A DNA stretch of 64,000 bases, from contig LR990053.1 of NCBI GenBank assembly GCA_905147135.1, positions 7,080,501 to 7,144,500 on the forward strand, read 5' to 3'. Both the position numbers and the translations under genes were made by a program. Below are positions 63,374-64,000 of this stretch, piece by piece. Below the pieces are notes generated by a model that saw only the letters and a program-made list of their open reading frames with translations, ran no database searches and had not been told where the DNA came from. The stretch is from Blastobasis lacticolella. Its lineage: Eukaryota > Arthropoda > Insecta > Lepidoptera > Blastobasidae. Position 1 is the first letter of the stretch; each line of letters opens with the position of its first letter.

Positions 63374-64000
63374 ATCTAGTTTGTGTCTATTTGTATGAAG
63401 TTTAAGTGTACTATTCAGGATTTAGTCAATTAAATACTTTGATAATAATAATTGTTAGGCAGTGGCCTTACCTAATTTCAGTTAAAATTATAAATGGTAT
63501 TTATATTTAACCTAAATATTAAATAACAAAACCATCCAGAAACTGGACTAGGCCAAACTAGTTAAAATTTTAACTGGTATGGCCTAACAGGTTGGTCTGA
63601 AATGGGGTGTGACTGGTCTTTAGATACACTTTTCCAGGTATGTTTAACACACACATTTCACCATAATATTATCACAGAAATTGCCAGAAGACTGTTACCA
63701 TAGTAAAATGAAAGAAATGTTTAGAAACTGACACACAATTAGCCAAATATTACACGCACATTTAATCTAATGCAATCCAGACATGCAATTAATTGTCAGC
63801 CACACATACAGTGACATATTAATACCCGGTTGAGTTGTATTTGACTGTACAGACATTTGGTTTATTTTTGTTATCCCATAATAAAGTTCGTAAAGATTGG
63901 TATTATCTTTTGTAACCTGTAAAATAATGGGGACCCAGGGCATACTCTTGCTCACTGAGCTATTAAACAGCGTATGTATGTATTATAGACCAGATAATTC
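63374..64000 (+). other. COMMD10 3' UTR and downstream sequence
   Basis: An AATAAA at 63880-63885 is a candidate poly(A) signal. The remainder is AT-rich with no gene recognised up to the window end. Confidence 0.5.

Noticed and set aside
1..64000. CRISPR array, operon, prophage or viral insertion
   Set aside because: No array of spaced short direct repeats, no polycistronic layout and no viral protein motifs; all reverse transcriptases seen are LINE-type.

Overview
The window is a piece of an insect chromosome, most likely a moth or butterfly. It has long AT-rich introns, compact GT-AG exons, an R1-clade LINE, many LINE 3' tails of the kind common in Lepidoptera, tRNA-derived SINEs and palindromic MITEs. 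No bacterial, plasmid or phage feature and no CRISPR array was seen. The assignment to Lepidoptera is inference; the intron/exon structure is read directly.

Three host genes are present. (1) Positions 173-50965, + strand: the C-terminal 2,421 codons of a DmX-like / Rabconnectin-3 alpha gene. I could chain 46 exons with GT-AG introns and one unbroken frame; exons for the N-terminal part lie upstream of the window. (2) Positions 53993-59098, - strand: a complete cytoplasmic isoleucyl-tRNA synthetase in four coding exons (1,203 residues). (3) Positions 62703-63373, + strand: a complete two-exon COMMD10-like gene (194 residues), including a 32-nt first coding exon. DmX and IleRS converge tail to tail (about 3 kb between stop codons, much of it UTR). 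IleRS and COMMD10 are head to head, about 3.6 kb between start codons, filled with repeats.

The DmX introns are an archive of mobile DNA. They hold an R1-clade LINE with two long open ORFs (about 26.7-31.6 kb, - strand), a 5'-truncated RNase H-bearing LINE with a 13-bp target-site duplication (25.4-26.3 kb), two other LINE 3' fragments (35.7-36.5 and 41.3-41.95 kb), at least seven copies of one tRNA-derived SINE, and several terminal-inverted-repeat (TIR) elements (32.2, 33.8-34.9, 37.9, 40.0, 43.5 and 46.8 kb; another at 59.3 kb outside the gene).

The most unusual feature is that DmX contains at least six independent local duplications that copy part of an exon with its splice site (exons 1, 3, 18, 24, 35 and 44). 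The exon 24 copy is still open and differs from the used exon at 18 of 169 positions, 15 of them synonymous. A 54-nt in-phase candidate cassette exon also lies between exons 38 and 39. I did not find a convincing new multi-gene system; the window is ordinary host genes plus unusual exon duplication and repeat architecture.

Functionally the three host genes are unrelated housekeeping genes: V-ATPase assembly/endolysosomal acidification (DmX), translation (IleRS) and COMMD/Commander-type endosomal trafficking (COMMD10).
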